Source: Theocolax elegans (taxonomy: Eukaryota > Arthropoda > Insecta > Hymenoptera > Cerocephalidae). Taken from it: a stretch of 64,000 nt of DNA. A program made the translations under genes and the position numbers. Below, in pieces: positions 1-10,429 of the stretch (its first letter is position 1; each line of letters begins with the position of its first letter). The stretch spans positions 29,107,237 through 29,171,236 of the forward strand of contig CM047430.1 of the NCBI GenBank assembly GCA_026168455.1. Direction: 5' to 3'. The notes below the pieces were generated by a model. It searched no databases and was not told the DNA's origin. It saw only the letters and a program-made list of their open reading frames with translations.

Positions 1-44
1 CCACGACCATCAATACGTTCTAATTATTTATTTCACGTACTCAC

Positions 45-240
45 TGCAGAGGTGGCAAAGCAAAGAAAATAACTGCAATTGCTCCTACGAACATGTAAAA
101 CTTGCACAATAACAGCATTCTGTTGGCAAAGGTACTGATTCTTTCGTAGCATTCTTCATTTGGCCTATATTCTCTCCATAACATTACTAATTCGGTAAGT
201 AAGAATGTAATATGTGCGTAGTGGTAATCAATCGAAATCC
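45..240 (-). pseudogene. Odorant-receptor exon, frameshifted copy
   Basis: Duplicate of the receptor exon at 3940-4136. It keeps the acceptor (TTTAG) and donor (GTGAGT), but one base of a T run on the coding strand is missing near position 200, which breaks the frame about 13 codons into the exon. Either it is a pseudo-exon or the missing base is a homopolymer sequencing error. Confidence 0.6.
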
Positions 241-1014
241 CTAAATAAAATTAATATACAAATGTTGAGATTACAAAAAATATTTATTCTTAATCTAATT
301 TCAAAGAAAAAGCTTTGCAGTAAAATACTGGGAAAATTGTTATTTTAAATAACGGTACACATAGGTATTTTTATATTATTATAATTTCTTATTATTTATT
401 ATTATTTATTTATTTGTAGACCTTTGTAGTCATTTTACTAATATAACTATTACATTTAATAGTGGTAGCCAAATATGCAATTAGTTTACCATAAGGTACC
501 CAATTGTTGATCATAAACCAATTTCTGATCAGTATACTATTTCAATAAAATAAGATTTACAGAAATCTAAACGTTGCTACGCACAATTTTTTTTTTTTTT
601 TTTTCATTTATTAGGTCTTTTTAAATCTTGTGGATTTATTTCGACAATTTAAAGGTGAAACATTAATATCAATAATTGGTTAGTAGACTTAGCTAGGAAT
701 TGTTATACGTACCGAAAATATACTGATCAAAAATTGGTACTTTCCGCTTTTTTTTCTTAGATTGTTGTTTACTTTAAAAATAGCAGTTATTTTATTTTTC
801 TGAGATGGCTAAAAAGAAGTTAAATACTTATACTTTATGTATGCGTCCAAAAATACAATTATTTAAAATTATGCGGTATTAAAACATCAAAAATTAATAC
901 TAAACAATTTATTGCATTATAGTATGTCACGGGCGTCTCCGCGCGACGTAGGTATATGAGAAGGATAGAGTGAGCGATAAGGTGTCGCGACTAATGTAAG
1001 CGTTGCATTGCAGC

Positions 1015-1088
1015 GCGGACGTTAGCTAGATGGTTAGAGTACGAGATTCGTAATCCAAGGTCCGTGTGTTCGAATCACGTCATCCGCC
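1015..1088 (+). pseudogene. tRNA-Thr(CGU)-like pseudogene or SINE head
   Basis: A 74-nt tRNA-shaped sequence. The acceptor arms GCGGACG and CATCCGC pair at 6 of 7 positions, there is an A-box-like TAGCTAGATGG, a T arm with loop GTTCGAA and 4 of 5 pairs, and an anticodon loop TTCGTAA that would give CGU. The anticodon stem pairs at only two of five positions, so it is unlikely to be a working tRNA. A T6 run, the RNA polymerase III stop, follows directly. The second copy is at 4920-4993. Confidence 0.55.
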
Positions 1089-1213
1089 TTTTTTCGCTCC
1101 TCGCCTTTTTAATCCGTAACAAGTAATAATTAATTTATAATCGTTCACGCAGTTGATTCAAAGAAAGGTGTTTTTATCGATTTTTGGTGAATGAACCAAG
1201 TAATTATTTAATT

Positions 1214-1250
1214 GACGACGTTTCGATGGAAGTCCACCATCCTCATTAGG
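1214..1250 (-). other. Hammerhead-ribozyme-like core motif
   Basis: Read on the minus strand this gives CTAATGA, then a perfect GATGG/CCATC hairpin, then GAAAC followed by GTCGTC. That order and spacing is the hammerhead core (CUGAUGA - stem II - GAAA) with one core change, G to A. Such motifs are known in Penelope-like and other insect retroelements. I do not see a clear stem III return strand, so it is probably a decayed remnant. Confidence 0.35.
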
Positions 1251-1389
1251 CTATACCTTTATTAAATCAATCATTGTTTACAACATCCTATACTTTGTAT
1301 TTAAATACATGTAGAATTACTTACTACTTACAAGGGGACCCTCATATGTTTGGGAAACAGATCGTGCCCAGCTAGTAGTATAAGTTTCT

Positions 1390-1936
1390 AATATAAAATA
1401 TGTAGAAAGCCAGAGCCGCAGACCTTAACAATCGTTTTTTTCAAAGTTATACGCTATTAAAAAATTTTACAAACAACGCTTTACTTTAAATGCTTGTAAC
1501 TTCTAAACTATCAAATATTAATACTCAAACCAAAGTCCAATAAAAATCTGAGACAAAATAGTTATAATTTAAAAAAATGTACGCTTAAATCCGTTAGAAT
1601 GAAGCAGAATTATAGCCGAATTAAGAATTTGAAGAGATTTAGCTTAAGAAATCAATAAAATTTGTGTATCCAATTTTTGTTAAAATTTCTTCAAATTCTT
1701 AATTCGGCTATAACTCTGCTCCATTCTAACGGATTTAAGCGTACATTTTTTTAAATTATCTATTTTGTCTCAGATTTTTATTGGACTTTGGTTTGAGTAT
1801 TAATATTTGATAGTTTAGAAGTTACAAGCATTTAAAGTAAAGCCTTTTTATTTTGAAAATTTGCTTTAACCGCGTATATCTTTTGAAAAAATGTTTGTTA
1901 GGGTCTGCGGTTTTGGCTTTCTTCATATTTTTATAT
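1390..1936. mobile_element. Foldback (hairpin) element, copy A
   Basis: Two inverted arms of about 250 bases (roughly 1390-1650 and 1670-1936) face each other across a short spacer. Outer ends read agaaagccagagccgcagacc and its near complement, ggtctgcggttttggctttct. Arms are about 90 percent alike by eye. It lies next to BEL pol sequence and has TA at both edges, which would fit a Tc1/mariner-type non-autonomous element. No coding capacity. Confidence 0.75.
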
Positions 1937-2035
1937 TATATACATTTTTCAATGATACAATTTTATGAAAAGTTTTGTTGCTGGATGATCGCTGGTTAAA
2001 ATTATTGGTTGATTATTAAAAACTTCATTCTCTAA

Positions 2036-2197
2036 TTTCGTTATGCGACCTTCCGCTCTGAATAAATCTTGATTATCTAAAATAGGTTTTACATTTGCAA
2101 TTTTACTATTTTGTTTATAGGCTTACCGATTTGAATCACATCTAATTCCGCTTTAAAACAATCACTCTGAATGGCATTCCAGCTCATTGCTTTTATC
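2036..2197 (-). pseudogene. BEL/Pao integrase zinc-domain fragment, copy A
   Basis: Duplicate of the coding remnant at 5862-6101, carrying the segment before the integrase zinc-binding region (QDLFRAEGRI and ILTSDHPATKL on the minus strand). Truncated where the duplicated block ends. Confidence 0.6.
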
Positions 2198-2696
2198 TAT
2201 AGCGGGTATTTTGAATAATGCTGCGTCTCACAACATGCTCACACACCCATATCCAACCATCCACACCTTTTTACACGCACCCACACACACACTCGCCCCT
2301 ACCCACCGAACGTCATGCACTCACATTTCACGTTTCACATGCATATCCACCCACACGCACATGCTGGTTTTAACATTTAGAATTCAAATGTGTAGTAGCC
2401 TGCAATTCGGGTCCGTTATCCCCTGTATATAGAAATCCCGTAACATATATATATATATCAGCGTATATAATCACAAACATGATTCTAAAAGATGGGTATA
2501 TTTGAACTCTGTATCTCATGCACATGCTCACACACTCATATCCAACCATCCACACTTACAGCACACATCCACATCAAACGAATACAGCGGCCACCACCGC
2601 AGCTGTTTCAAAAATATAGATCTTTTTTAATCAGTCTTATCGTAACCCACACATTATTGAAAAACCACCCTGAACCATGAAAATTAATAATGTAGA
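2198..2696. other. Low-complexity spacer with CA-rich repeats
   Basis: No gene seen. CA-rich stretches dominate, and the phrase catatccaaccatccacac occurs twice, near 2240 and 2537. Short open frames here have the biased composition of simple repeats. Confidence 0.6.
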
Positions 2697-3075
2697 TAGA
2701 TGTAGAGACTAATGGGACATATTCTCTATTTCGCGACCACCCTATACCACGAATTCAGAATATTTCTAAAAAGCGGCGGCATTGGCGGCGACGAAATCTT
2801 TTTAATAATAATGTAGATAGATTTTAATAATATACATAGTTGTAGAGTCTAATGGAATATACTCTCTATTTCGCGACCACTGTGTACCACGAATTCAGAA
2901 AATCACTCAATTATCATATATAATGTTACGTGCAATCATGTAATAATCACGTGATTACACGTCATGTTATATGTACGTGAGGCCACAAGGACTTATCTTA
3001 GGAGGCCAGTCAAATTCTTCAGAAATTTCTGAAACAGCGGCGGCGGCGACGAATTTTTTTTAATAATATAGATAG
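2697..3075. repeat. Imperfect tandem module, two copies
   Basis: A phrase containing tctatttcgcgaccac and accacgaattcagaa followed by a gcggcgg-rich segment and ttaataatatagatagat occurs at about 2697-2825 and again at about 2838-3075. The second copy contains an extra insertion around 2910-3005 with a short inverted repeat (cacgtgattacacgtcatg). Confidence 0.6.
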
Positions 3076-3895
3076 ATTATAAATTAAATTATAAATTAAA
3101 TTATAAATATAGTATATATTCTATTTATAATTTATTAAAATATAACATAAAGATTAATACATTGACATTTAACATAAATAGACACTGCTGTCCAAATGCT
3201 ACTGAGTATTTTACCTTACGTATAATATTCGATTATTCAATCTAACATTACTTGTGAACCTTCAATTGACGGTATAGTAAATAACTCACTGTATTCTAGC
3301 ACATTAGTGATGATCTTCATCGTAACAAATCTATTTTGCAGCATTTTGACTAAAAATATTTATAGGAGAGGAAAGATACAGAAAAATCTTACAATTTTTA
3401 TACATTTTAAACAAGTGCTGTAAGTTTACAAACTTAATTATCAAAACAAAGAATCATAATTTTTTAATTCTTATTAAGAAACTGTAAATAATTTAATATG
3501 AACCTATAAAGACAATTTAATTAATTTTTTTACAAAATATATTTTAACTGTCTTGCTTAGATCTAATTAATATTTAAAAATTTTAATTGACGCATTTTAA
3601 GCAAAATTGCAATAACTGTATTGATCTTTTTAAAAATCAATTGATATAGGTAAGTTGCAACATAACTCTTTAACGATTTAGACTGTCTAAACTAATCTAA
3701 GTTTTTAATTTAACCCTATTTCAGTTTGTAAGTAATAGTTTGAGTTTAGGAGTCGCATACAATATGCTTGCAGCCTAATTCATTTCCTAGAATTCGATCT
3801 CTCTTTCTAAACATTGTGCTAAATAAATTTAATATATTCTATTAATCATCATGCATATGAGTAATTGCATACATAAATTTTTTGTTATAGGGGCT
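3076..3895. other. AT-rich sequence, nothing recognised
   Basis: AT-rich, no exon, RNA gene or repeat boundary that I can support. It sits between the two copies of the duplicated block, just downstream (in minus-strand terms) of the receptor exon. Confidence 0.5.
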
Positions 3896-3939
3896 CCACG
3901 ACCATCAATACGTTCTAATTATTTATTTCACGTACTCAC

Positions 3940-4136
3940 TGCAGAGGTGGCAAAGCAAAGAAAATAACTGCAATTGCTCCTACGAACATGTAAAACTTGC
4001 ACAATAACAGCATTCTGTTGGCAAAGGTACTGATTCTTTCGTAGCATTCTTCATTTGGCCTATATTCTCTCCATAACATTACTAATTCGGTAAGTAAAGA
4101 ATGTAATATGTGCGTAGTGGTAATCAATCGAAATCC
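3940..4136 (-). CDS. Odorant receptor internal exon (7tm_6 family)
   Basis: A 197-nt exon bounded by acceptor TTTATTTAG and donor GTGAGT. In phase 0 it encodes about 65 residues starting GFRLITTTHIL and including WREYRPNEECYERIS and a hydrophobic stretch LLLCKFYMFVGAIAVIFFA, which fits the second or third transmembrane region of insect odorant receptors, membrane channels of sensory neurons. The entering phase 0 matches the phase at which the receptor exons at 19172-19523 stop, on the same strand, so it may be exon 3 of that gene, now separated by 15 kb of transposons. No later exons are visible because the window ends. It could equally be an orphan exon of another receptor. Family assignment is by pattern recognition only. 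Confidence 0.6.
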
Positions 4137-4919
4137 CTAAATAAATTAATATACAAATGTTGAGATTACAAAAAATATTTATTCTTAATCTAATTTCAAA
4201 GAAAAAGCTTTGCAGTAAAATACTGGGAAAATTGTTATTTTAAATAACGGTACACATAGGTATTTTTATATTTATTATAATTTCTTATTATTTATTATTT
4301 ATTTATTTATATTGTAGACCTTTGTAGTCATTTTACTAATATAACTATTACATTTAATAGTGGTAGCCAAATATGCAATTAGTTATACCATAAGGTACCC
4401 AATTGTTGATCATAAACCAATTTCTGATCAGTATACTATTTCAATAAAATAATAAGATTTACAGAAATCTAAACGTTGCTACGCACAATTTTTTTTTTTT
4501 TTTTTTTCATTTATTAGGTCTTTTTTAAATCTTGTGGATTTATTTCGACAATTTAAAGGTGAAACATTAATATCAATAATTGGTTAGTAGACTTAGCTAG
4601 GAATTGTTATACGTACCGAAAATATACTGATCAAAAATTGGTACTTTCCGCTTTTTTTTCTTAGATTGTTGTTACTTTAAAAATAGCAGTTATTTTATTT
4701 TTCTGAGATGGCTAAAAAGAAGTTAAATACTTATACTTTATGTATGCGTCCAAAAATATACAATTATTTAAAATTATGCGGTATTAAAACATCAAAAATT
4801 AATACTAAACAATTTATTGCATTATAGTATGTCACGGGCGTCTCCGCGCGACGTAGGTATATGAGAAGGATAGAGTGAGCGATAAGGTGTCGCGACTAAT
4901 GTAAGCGTTGCATTGCAGC

Positions 4920-4993
4920 GCGGACGTTAGCTAGATGGTTAGAGTACGAGATTCGTAATCCAAGGTCCGTGTGTTCGAATCACGTCATCCGCC
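4920..4993 (+). pseudogene. tRNA-Thr(CGU)-like pseudogene, second copy
   Basis: Copy of 1015-1088 within the duplicated block, with the same acceptor pairing, T loop GTTCGAA and trailing T run. Not an independent tRNA locus. Confidence 0.55.
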
Positions 4994-5118
4994 TTTTTTC
5001 GCTCCTCGCCTTTTTAATCCGTAACAAGTAATAATTAATTTATAATCGTTCACGCAGTTGATTCAAAGAAAGGTGTTTTTATCGATTTTTGGTGAATGAA
5101 CCAAGTAATTATTTAATT

Positions 5119-5155
5119 GACGACGTTTCGATGGAAGTCCACCATCCTCATTAGG
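5119..5155 (-). other. Hammerhead-like core motif, second copy
   Basis: Same motif as at 1214-1250, carried along by the block duplication. Confidence 0.35.
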
Positions 5156-5295
5156 CTATACCTTTATTAAATCAATCATTGTTTACAACATCCTATACTT
5201 TTGTATTTAAATACATGTAGAATTACTTACTACTTACAAGGGGACCCTCATATGTTTGGGAAACAGATCGTGCCCAGCTAGTAGTATAAGTTTCT

Positions 5296-5850
5296 AATAT
5301 AAAAATATGTAGAAAGCCAGAGCCGCAGACCTTAACAATCGTTTTTTTCAAAAGTTATACGCTATTAAAAAATTTTACAAAACAACGCTTTACTTTAAAT
5401 GCTTGTAACTTCTAAACTATCAAATATTAATACTCAAACCAAAGTCCAATAAAAATCTGAGACAAAATAGTTATAATTTAAAAAAAATGTACGCTTAAAT
5501 CCGTTAGAATGAAGCAGAATTATAGCCGAATTAAGAATTTGAAGAGATTTAGCTTAAGAAATCAATAAAATTTGTGTATCCAATTTTTGTTAAAATTTCT
5601 TCAAATTCTTAATTCGGCTATAACTCTGCTCCATTCTAACGGATTTAAGCGTACATTTTTTTAAATTATATCTATTTTGTCTCAGATTTTTATTGGACTT
5701 TGGTTTGAGTATTAATATTTGATAGTTTAGAAGTTACAAGCATTTAAAGTAAAGCCTTTTTATTTTGAAAATTTTGCTTTAACCGCGTATATCTTTTGAA
5801 AAAATGTTTGTTAGGGTCTGCGGTTTTGGCTTTCTTCATATTTTTATATT
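5296..5850. mobile_element. Foldback element, copy B
   Basis: Same inverted-arm element as 1390-1936. It lies directly against the BEL pol remnant that starts at 5862, so it probably inserted into that element before the block was duplicated. Confidence 0.75.
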
Positions 5851-5861
5851 ATATACATTTT

Positions 5862-7880
5862 TCAATGATACAATTTTATGAAAAGTTTTGTTGCTGGATG
5901 ATCGCTGGTTAAAATTATTGGTTGATTATTAAAAACTTCATTCTCTAATTTCGTTATGCGACCTTCCGCTCTGAATAAATCTTGATTATCTAAAATAGGT
6001 TTTACATTTGCAATTTTACTATTTTTGTTTATAGGCTTACCGATTTGAATCACATCTAATTCCGCTTTAAAACAATCACTCTGAATGGCATTCCAGCTCA
6101 TTGCTTTTATCTAGCGTGCTTAATTGATATTTATTAATATCTTTTTCCCTACGGTACGATATCCTTGAGCGACATTTATTTACGGCTGTTTGAATTTGCC
6201 ATGTTGTTACTATCAAGCACACGCATCCAAAGAATTTTGCATTGATAAGAATGTCTATTGTATTTATAAAAATCGCATACGCACACGCTTTTCCTTTTCG
6301 CTCGCGCTCAGTGCCTTTTCCACAGGCCAGGTCGCTTTTTCGCCTCGTAAGAAACGCGGGCCAGCAAACCAGAGATTATTTTCATCAATATTATCATTTG
6401 TCCAATGCGTCGCACAATCTGCAGGATTCAAATTCGTCGGGACCCATTTCCACTCGGAACTATCGGTGAGTATGCTTATTTCGCCTAACCTATGCGCTAC
6501 AAATGCTTGCTTAGTTCTAGGCTCGGATTTTATCCAACGTATCACCTAATAGAATCTGACCACATGACCCGTCTACATATTTTAAATTCGAGTTCATCAG
6601 CAACAATCTTTACTAGTCTCGCGCTAACTAATGCGGCTTGTAATTCGAGCCCGGGTATTGATAAGGGCTTAAATGGTGCGACTCTCGATTTTGCCATGAC
6701 TAATACAACATGTGTCGATGCTATTGTGGAAATAAAACGTACATAAACCGCTGCCAAATATGCTTCTAAACTCGCAATAACAAAACGTGTGCAACTTGAT
6801 TTTTTTAAAAGAATTTCCTTTAGGCGTAATGCATCTCGGTACGCGACACATGCTTACTTCTTTTAAATATTTTACCCATTCTATCCACCATTTGCTCCTC
6901 GTCCCTTAATTGTTCATCCCAACTGATTCCGCTACGCCACATTTCCTGCATTAGGATTTTTGATTTCAGAGTAAATGGAACAATTATTCCGAGCGGATCA
7001 AATACCGAAATTATAGTTTTTAAACATTCGCGTTTCGTAGGCTTTCTCAAAAAATTTATTAAATCTTCGGGGATTCTATCTATACCGACCTTAAAACCTA
7101 ATGTATCCGTTTTACTTTTTCCAAAAAAAGACCTAAAACGCGCTCCCCTCGATCGCAAAGCTGGATTTTTGTCGACCTTTAACCGCGTGCTTCCTGCTTA
7201 ACTGCCTCGATTGCTCGCTCATCATTACTCGCCCATCCGTGCATCTCAAAGTTTGGCGCGGCATTTATTTTAATTACGTCCCGCACCAGATTCGCAGTTT
7301 TTATAGTCTTTCGGCTAGTTAATATGTCATCCGTGTAGCAATCGCGCTTTATACTTTTTACCGCGTCCGGTTTCGCAACAACAAACAAATCAGCGTTTTT
7401 ATCTTTCACGTATATCGCGCTACATTGAGACTGCTTGGCTCCAAATAATAAGCAAGTCATTTTGTATATTTTAGGCCCTCTTTTTCTATCCCTCCCACAC
7501 CAGAAAAAGCTTCGCGCTCCGCGAACTTCCTTGACAATACCAAAGCGCATGTACATATCGGAAATGTCCGCCATAACCGTAATCGCGTATAAACGAAGTA
7601 TAATCATTACGCTAGGAAACGGCTGCAAAAGATCCGGCCCTTGATCCAGCTGACCATTCAAGCTTTCGCCTTCTGTCTTTTCGGCTAAATCAAAAACGAT
7701 TCGTATTTTAGTTGGCTTGTTAGCATTAAAACACCAAAGTACGAAATAAATCATCATCGCGATCTGATATCGCCAACAAATACTTTTCTCGCGTACTATA
7801 AGTCATCCGCATCTCTTCGTAAAATAACGCTCTGTAGTTAACGTTTTTATCAACGTTTTCGCTCTTCCTGAAAGAAACAT
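5862..7880 (-). pseudogene. BEL/Pao retrotransposon pol, decayed
   Basis: Broken minus-strand pol in the order expected for BEL/Pao. Reverse transcriptase lies at 7179-7757 (KIRIVFDLAEK, GESLNGQLDQGPDLL, and a catalytic box CYTDDI in place of the usual YVDD-like box). The RT-RNase H connection with the BEL signature SVFDPLGIIVPFT is at 6820-7158. RNase H pieces are at 6542-6757 (LSIPGLELQAAL) and 6264-6545 (VPTNLNPADCATH), and the start of the integrase zinc domain is at 5862-6101. Stops and frameshifts separate the pieces. Gag, LTRs and the integrase core are not visible. Upstream protease and linker pieces occur at 9380-10260 and 11590-12452, separated by repeat arms. A dead element. Confidence 0.85.
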
Positions 7881-8075
7881 TACTATAACTATACTATATA
7901 ACTATACTATATAACTATACTATCTAACTATACTATATAACTATACTATATAACTATACTATCTAACTATACTATATAACTATACTATATAACTATACTA
8001 TATAACTATACTATATAACTATACTATATAACTATACTATAACTATACTATATAACTATCTATAACTATACTATA
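7881..8075. repeat. Tandem array of a 13-bp unit
   Basis: About 14 to 15 head-to-tail copies of actatactatata with occasional tctaa variants and a few shortened units. It lies immediately upstream of the BEL reverse transcriptase remnant. Confidence 0.9.
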
Positions 8076-8308
8076 AAGGACGGCTCGACTAGATGTGCAA
8101 ACGCCATATAACCGGGCAGTATTTTCAATCGGGTCTCATTGCGGTCATTTTTTGCCTGAGCTGGAAAGGAACAAATATGAAGAAACAATGGAGGGCCTGT
8201 TAGCTTTCCACTTGGTGGAGGAAAGCCAGAGGAAACCTTTTCCCAAACGAGTAGATTGCCCTGAGCCCTGCTAGAGTGCTGACGGGAAAAGCCTATTTGT
8301 TCTTTGTG
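8076..8308. other. Unassigned spacer
   Basis: About 230 bases of mixed composition between the 13-bp array and the inverted arm. No coding or RNA signal recognised. Confidence 0.4.
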
Positions 8309-9355
8309 TTCCGTCGAATATTTAATATTATCGACCAGAAAGAATGCCCGTACATTTACATTTATAGTTTAAATAAATAAATATTTTCAAATGAAAGTAA
8401 AATTTAGACCGTCAATTCGAACGAGTTCAAATGAAATATATTATAAACATTCAGGTATAGATAAAGGTTTAAATACGTTCAAAACGCTAGAATCCATACG
8501 TTGAGCATTTTTATTATTTTGTGGGCTGCGCTCAGCACACGTGTCGCCTTAACTTGGGATTTCCCTGGGAATTTTCGGCACGCAGTTTTTTCATGCATGT
8601 AGATACAAGTTTCTCAAACAATCAGCTGATTAAGGGAAGCATCCTTTTTTCCTACCAGCGGTGTGATGAAGGAGATGCATAGTTCTTCCTAGTTAGTTCT
8701 TGGTTGAACGATTCGGTCGATCGGTCTGCTTAAGAATATCTCATACGTACATTTCTCATATTGATTCGCCGCGTGTCATTAATAATCATATTAATCGTAT
8801 TAATTGTGGTGGTTCCGTACGGGCATCTCGTTTTTTAATAAATGCAGTGAAAGTGATTATTTTATAATCGCGAGTATCACAGGTTTATAGTCGCAAGTAA
8901 TCAATATATGATTGCGAGAGCATATAAACCTTAAAAACTATAAGTATAAGTGGTTATTTGTAGACGCGAGAAATATATTGTTTATTTCCGTAAGTGAAAT
9001 ATAAACAAGGCAGACGTTTTCACTGCAGACAATCGTCTGAGTAGATTTAATTCTGCTACACACACGTGCACACACACGTATACACACAAGCAAGTTACTC
9101 ACACCTTTTTGTCAATCAAATAATATTGGATAAATATTAATTATTAAACTGTAACTTTAAGGGGTTTTTATGCCGATTGGCCTTTCCCCAACGAGCCAAT
9201 AAATTTTATAATTAAAGGCTCAATTCTAGCTTGTTTATTTATCCTTACACTTTCCTTGTTCTATAATTATTAATAGATTTTAATTATTTATTTATTAAAA
9301 TACAAGAAATATTTAAAATCACGGAACTTACCCATGTTGGATAGATTTCAAACTT
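8309..9355. repeat. Inverted arm L of a large palindromic structure
   Basis: Reverse complement of 12632-13758, and of 10430-11488 for most of its length. Matching landmarks include gcccgtacggaaccaccaca, ctcgcgattataaaataatc and a TG/CA microsatellite near 9060-9090. Mostly non-coding and rich in short internal repeats (ttataatcgcgag, ttgcgagagcatataaacc). The outer end is near ttccgtcg at 8309 and the inner end near 9355. Confidence 0.8.
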
Positions 9356-9379
9356 ACACTTTGCATTACCAAGTTCTCT

Positions 9380-9800
9380 GTCAATCATTTACGAGTATAT
9401 ATATATATTAAAATATACGTTATTAAATAAAAGAGTCTTATAATTTAGTTCCCTACATTCCGCAAAAAGCCTTTTCCACACGGTATTATGCGTGTTGACC
9501 AACGGAAATACGTCTCTTTTCCATAAAAGTCCAGTTTCCCAGTTATATTTTTCGCGCCTTGTTGTATTTTCTAAAATGCGCATCGTTTTTTCATGTTTTT
9601 CACTCGGGCTAACTATTTCCTTAACACCGAAATCGTCTATTTGGAAATACTGTTTTATCAAGTCGTCGAGATTTTCATCGCGTCGGCTTAACTTACACAT
9701 TTCGATTTGTATGTTTGTGTTTATACAAGCTATTATTTTACGGTCGTGACACTTGATCTCACTACGCCGGGAACAGCTCAACCCAATGCAGTTCATGAAA
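9380..9800 (-). pseudogene. BEL/Pao protease-RT linker fragment, copy 1
   Basis: Minus-strand open frame of about 135 codons with the conserved BEL segment between protease and reverse transcriptase: YFQIDDFGVKEI, then MRILENTTRR, then YNWETGLLWKRDVFPLV. It is followed by repeat arm L instead of reverse transcriptase, so the element was broken here. A near-identical copy lies at 11590-11990. Confidence 0.75.
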
Positions 9801-9841
9801 GCGCAATGCCCATTTCCGAAAATGCACGAGTTTCCTACGTT

Positions 9842-10300
9842 GCGAGTAACGACTAACTGACCTGACAGATAAGGATTTTGGGTTTTATATTTTCGTAAGG
9901 TTGCACTAAAATACCCTCTGTTCTTGCATTTGTTCCTACGGTCTCCCTATCAAGCTTTTGCGTAGGAAGTTTCAAGTCCGGTACCGCGACCATATTTTTA
10001 ATCTGATGCTCCTTGGAAAATCGCCGCTAATGTAAAACGCTACTTTCTCACAAACAACGGCAACTACCTCGCGTTATTAATACCCTTAATTTCAAAATTA
10101 TTTGTGCACCTTTAATGCCTAGTCTTCTCGCCGTACCCTTGTTTATCAACGTGATAGTTGATACATCATCAAGCATTGCAAGATTCTTTATGTTTTTCGT
10201 CGGACCCGAAACCTCAACCGCGATTCTTTTTACAAGCGCGCGTGGCAACATTAGTCATTATCGTGTATCGCTAGCGTTTGACGTACCGTGGGTGTGCTGA
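9842..10300 (-). pseudogene. BEL/Pao protease fragment, copy 1
   Basis: Retropepsin-like segment on the minus strand. The conserved region reads LAMLDDVSTITLINKGTARRL, with DDV where an active aspartic protease has D-S/T/E-G. Frame is broken near 10080 and 10015 compared with the better copy at 12054-12452 by single-base indels in short runs. No gag upstream: sequence passes into repeat sequence at about 10313. Confidence 0.7.
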
Positions 10301-10312
10301 ACCGCTCAAATT

Positions 10313-10428
10313 TCCACAGGCACACAAAAAAGTGGCAAGACCCAGAGAGTAGAGGTATTATTTCTTATGTATTTTGACGCGTTGTGAGACCGAATCCGGG
10401 CGCAGAATTGCTCTATAACCCTTCTGTA
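10313..10428. repeat. Dispersed repeat also found inverted at 16245-16352
   Basis: Segment with cacaggcacacaaaaaagtgg, ttatgtattttgacgcg and gaatccgggcgcag. Repeated directly at 12516-12628 and inverted at 16245-16352. It is non-BEL sequence adjoining the protease remnant. Confidence 0.75.
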
Positions 10429-10429
10429 G

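Larger units (their letters stand above)
1..2197. repeat. Copy A of a 2.2-kb duplicated block
   Basis: Bases 1-2197 repeat at 3896-6109 in the same orientation. The differences I noticed are mostly 1-3 base insertions or deletions in homopolymers and AT runs rather than substitutions. The block holds an odorant-receptor exon, a tRNA-like sequence, a hammerhead-like motif, a foldback element and the end of a BEL pol. The copies part just after tttatcta: copy B runs on into BEL coding sequence while copy A does not, so copy B keeps the older junction. The left end coincides with the window edge, so the full length is unknown. Confidence 0.9.
3896..6110. repeat. Copy B of the 2.2-kb duplicated block
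   Basis: Partner of 1-2197. It starts at ccacgaccatcaatacg and its right end runs without a break into the rest of the BEL pol remnant, so this is the copy in its older context. Small indels in A/T runs account for most differences from copy A. Confidence 0.9.

Noticed and set aside
1015..1088. Functional tRNA gene
   Set aside because: Anticodon stem pairs at only two of five positions and the sequence is part of a duplicated repeat block.
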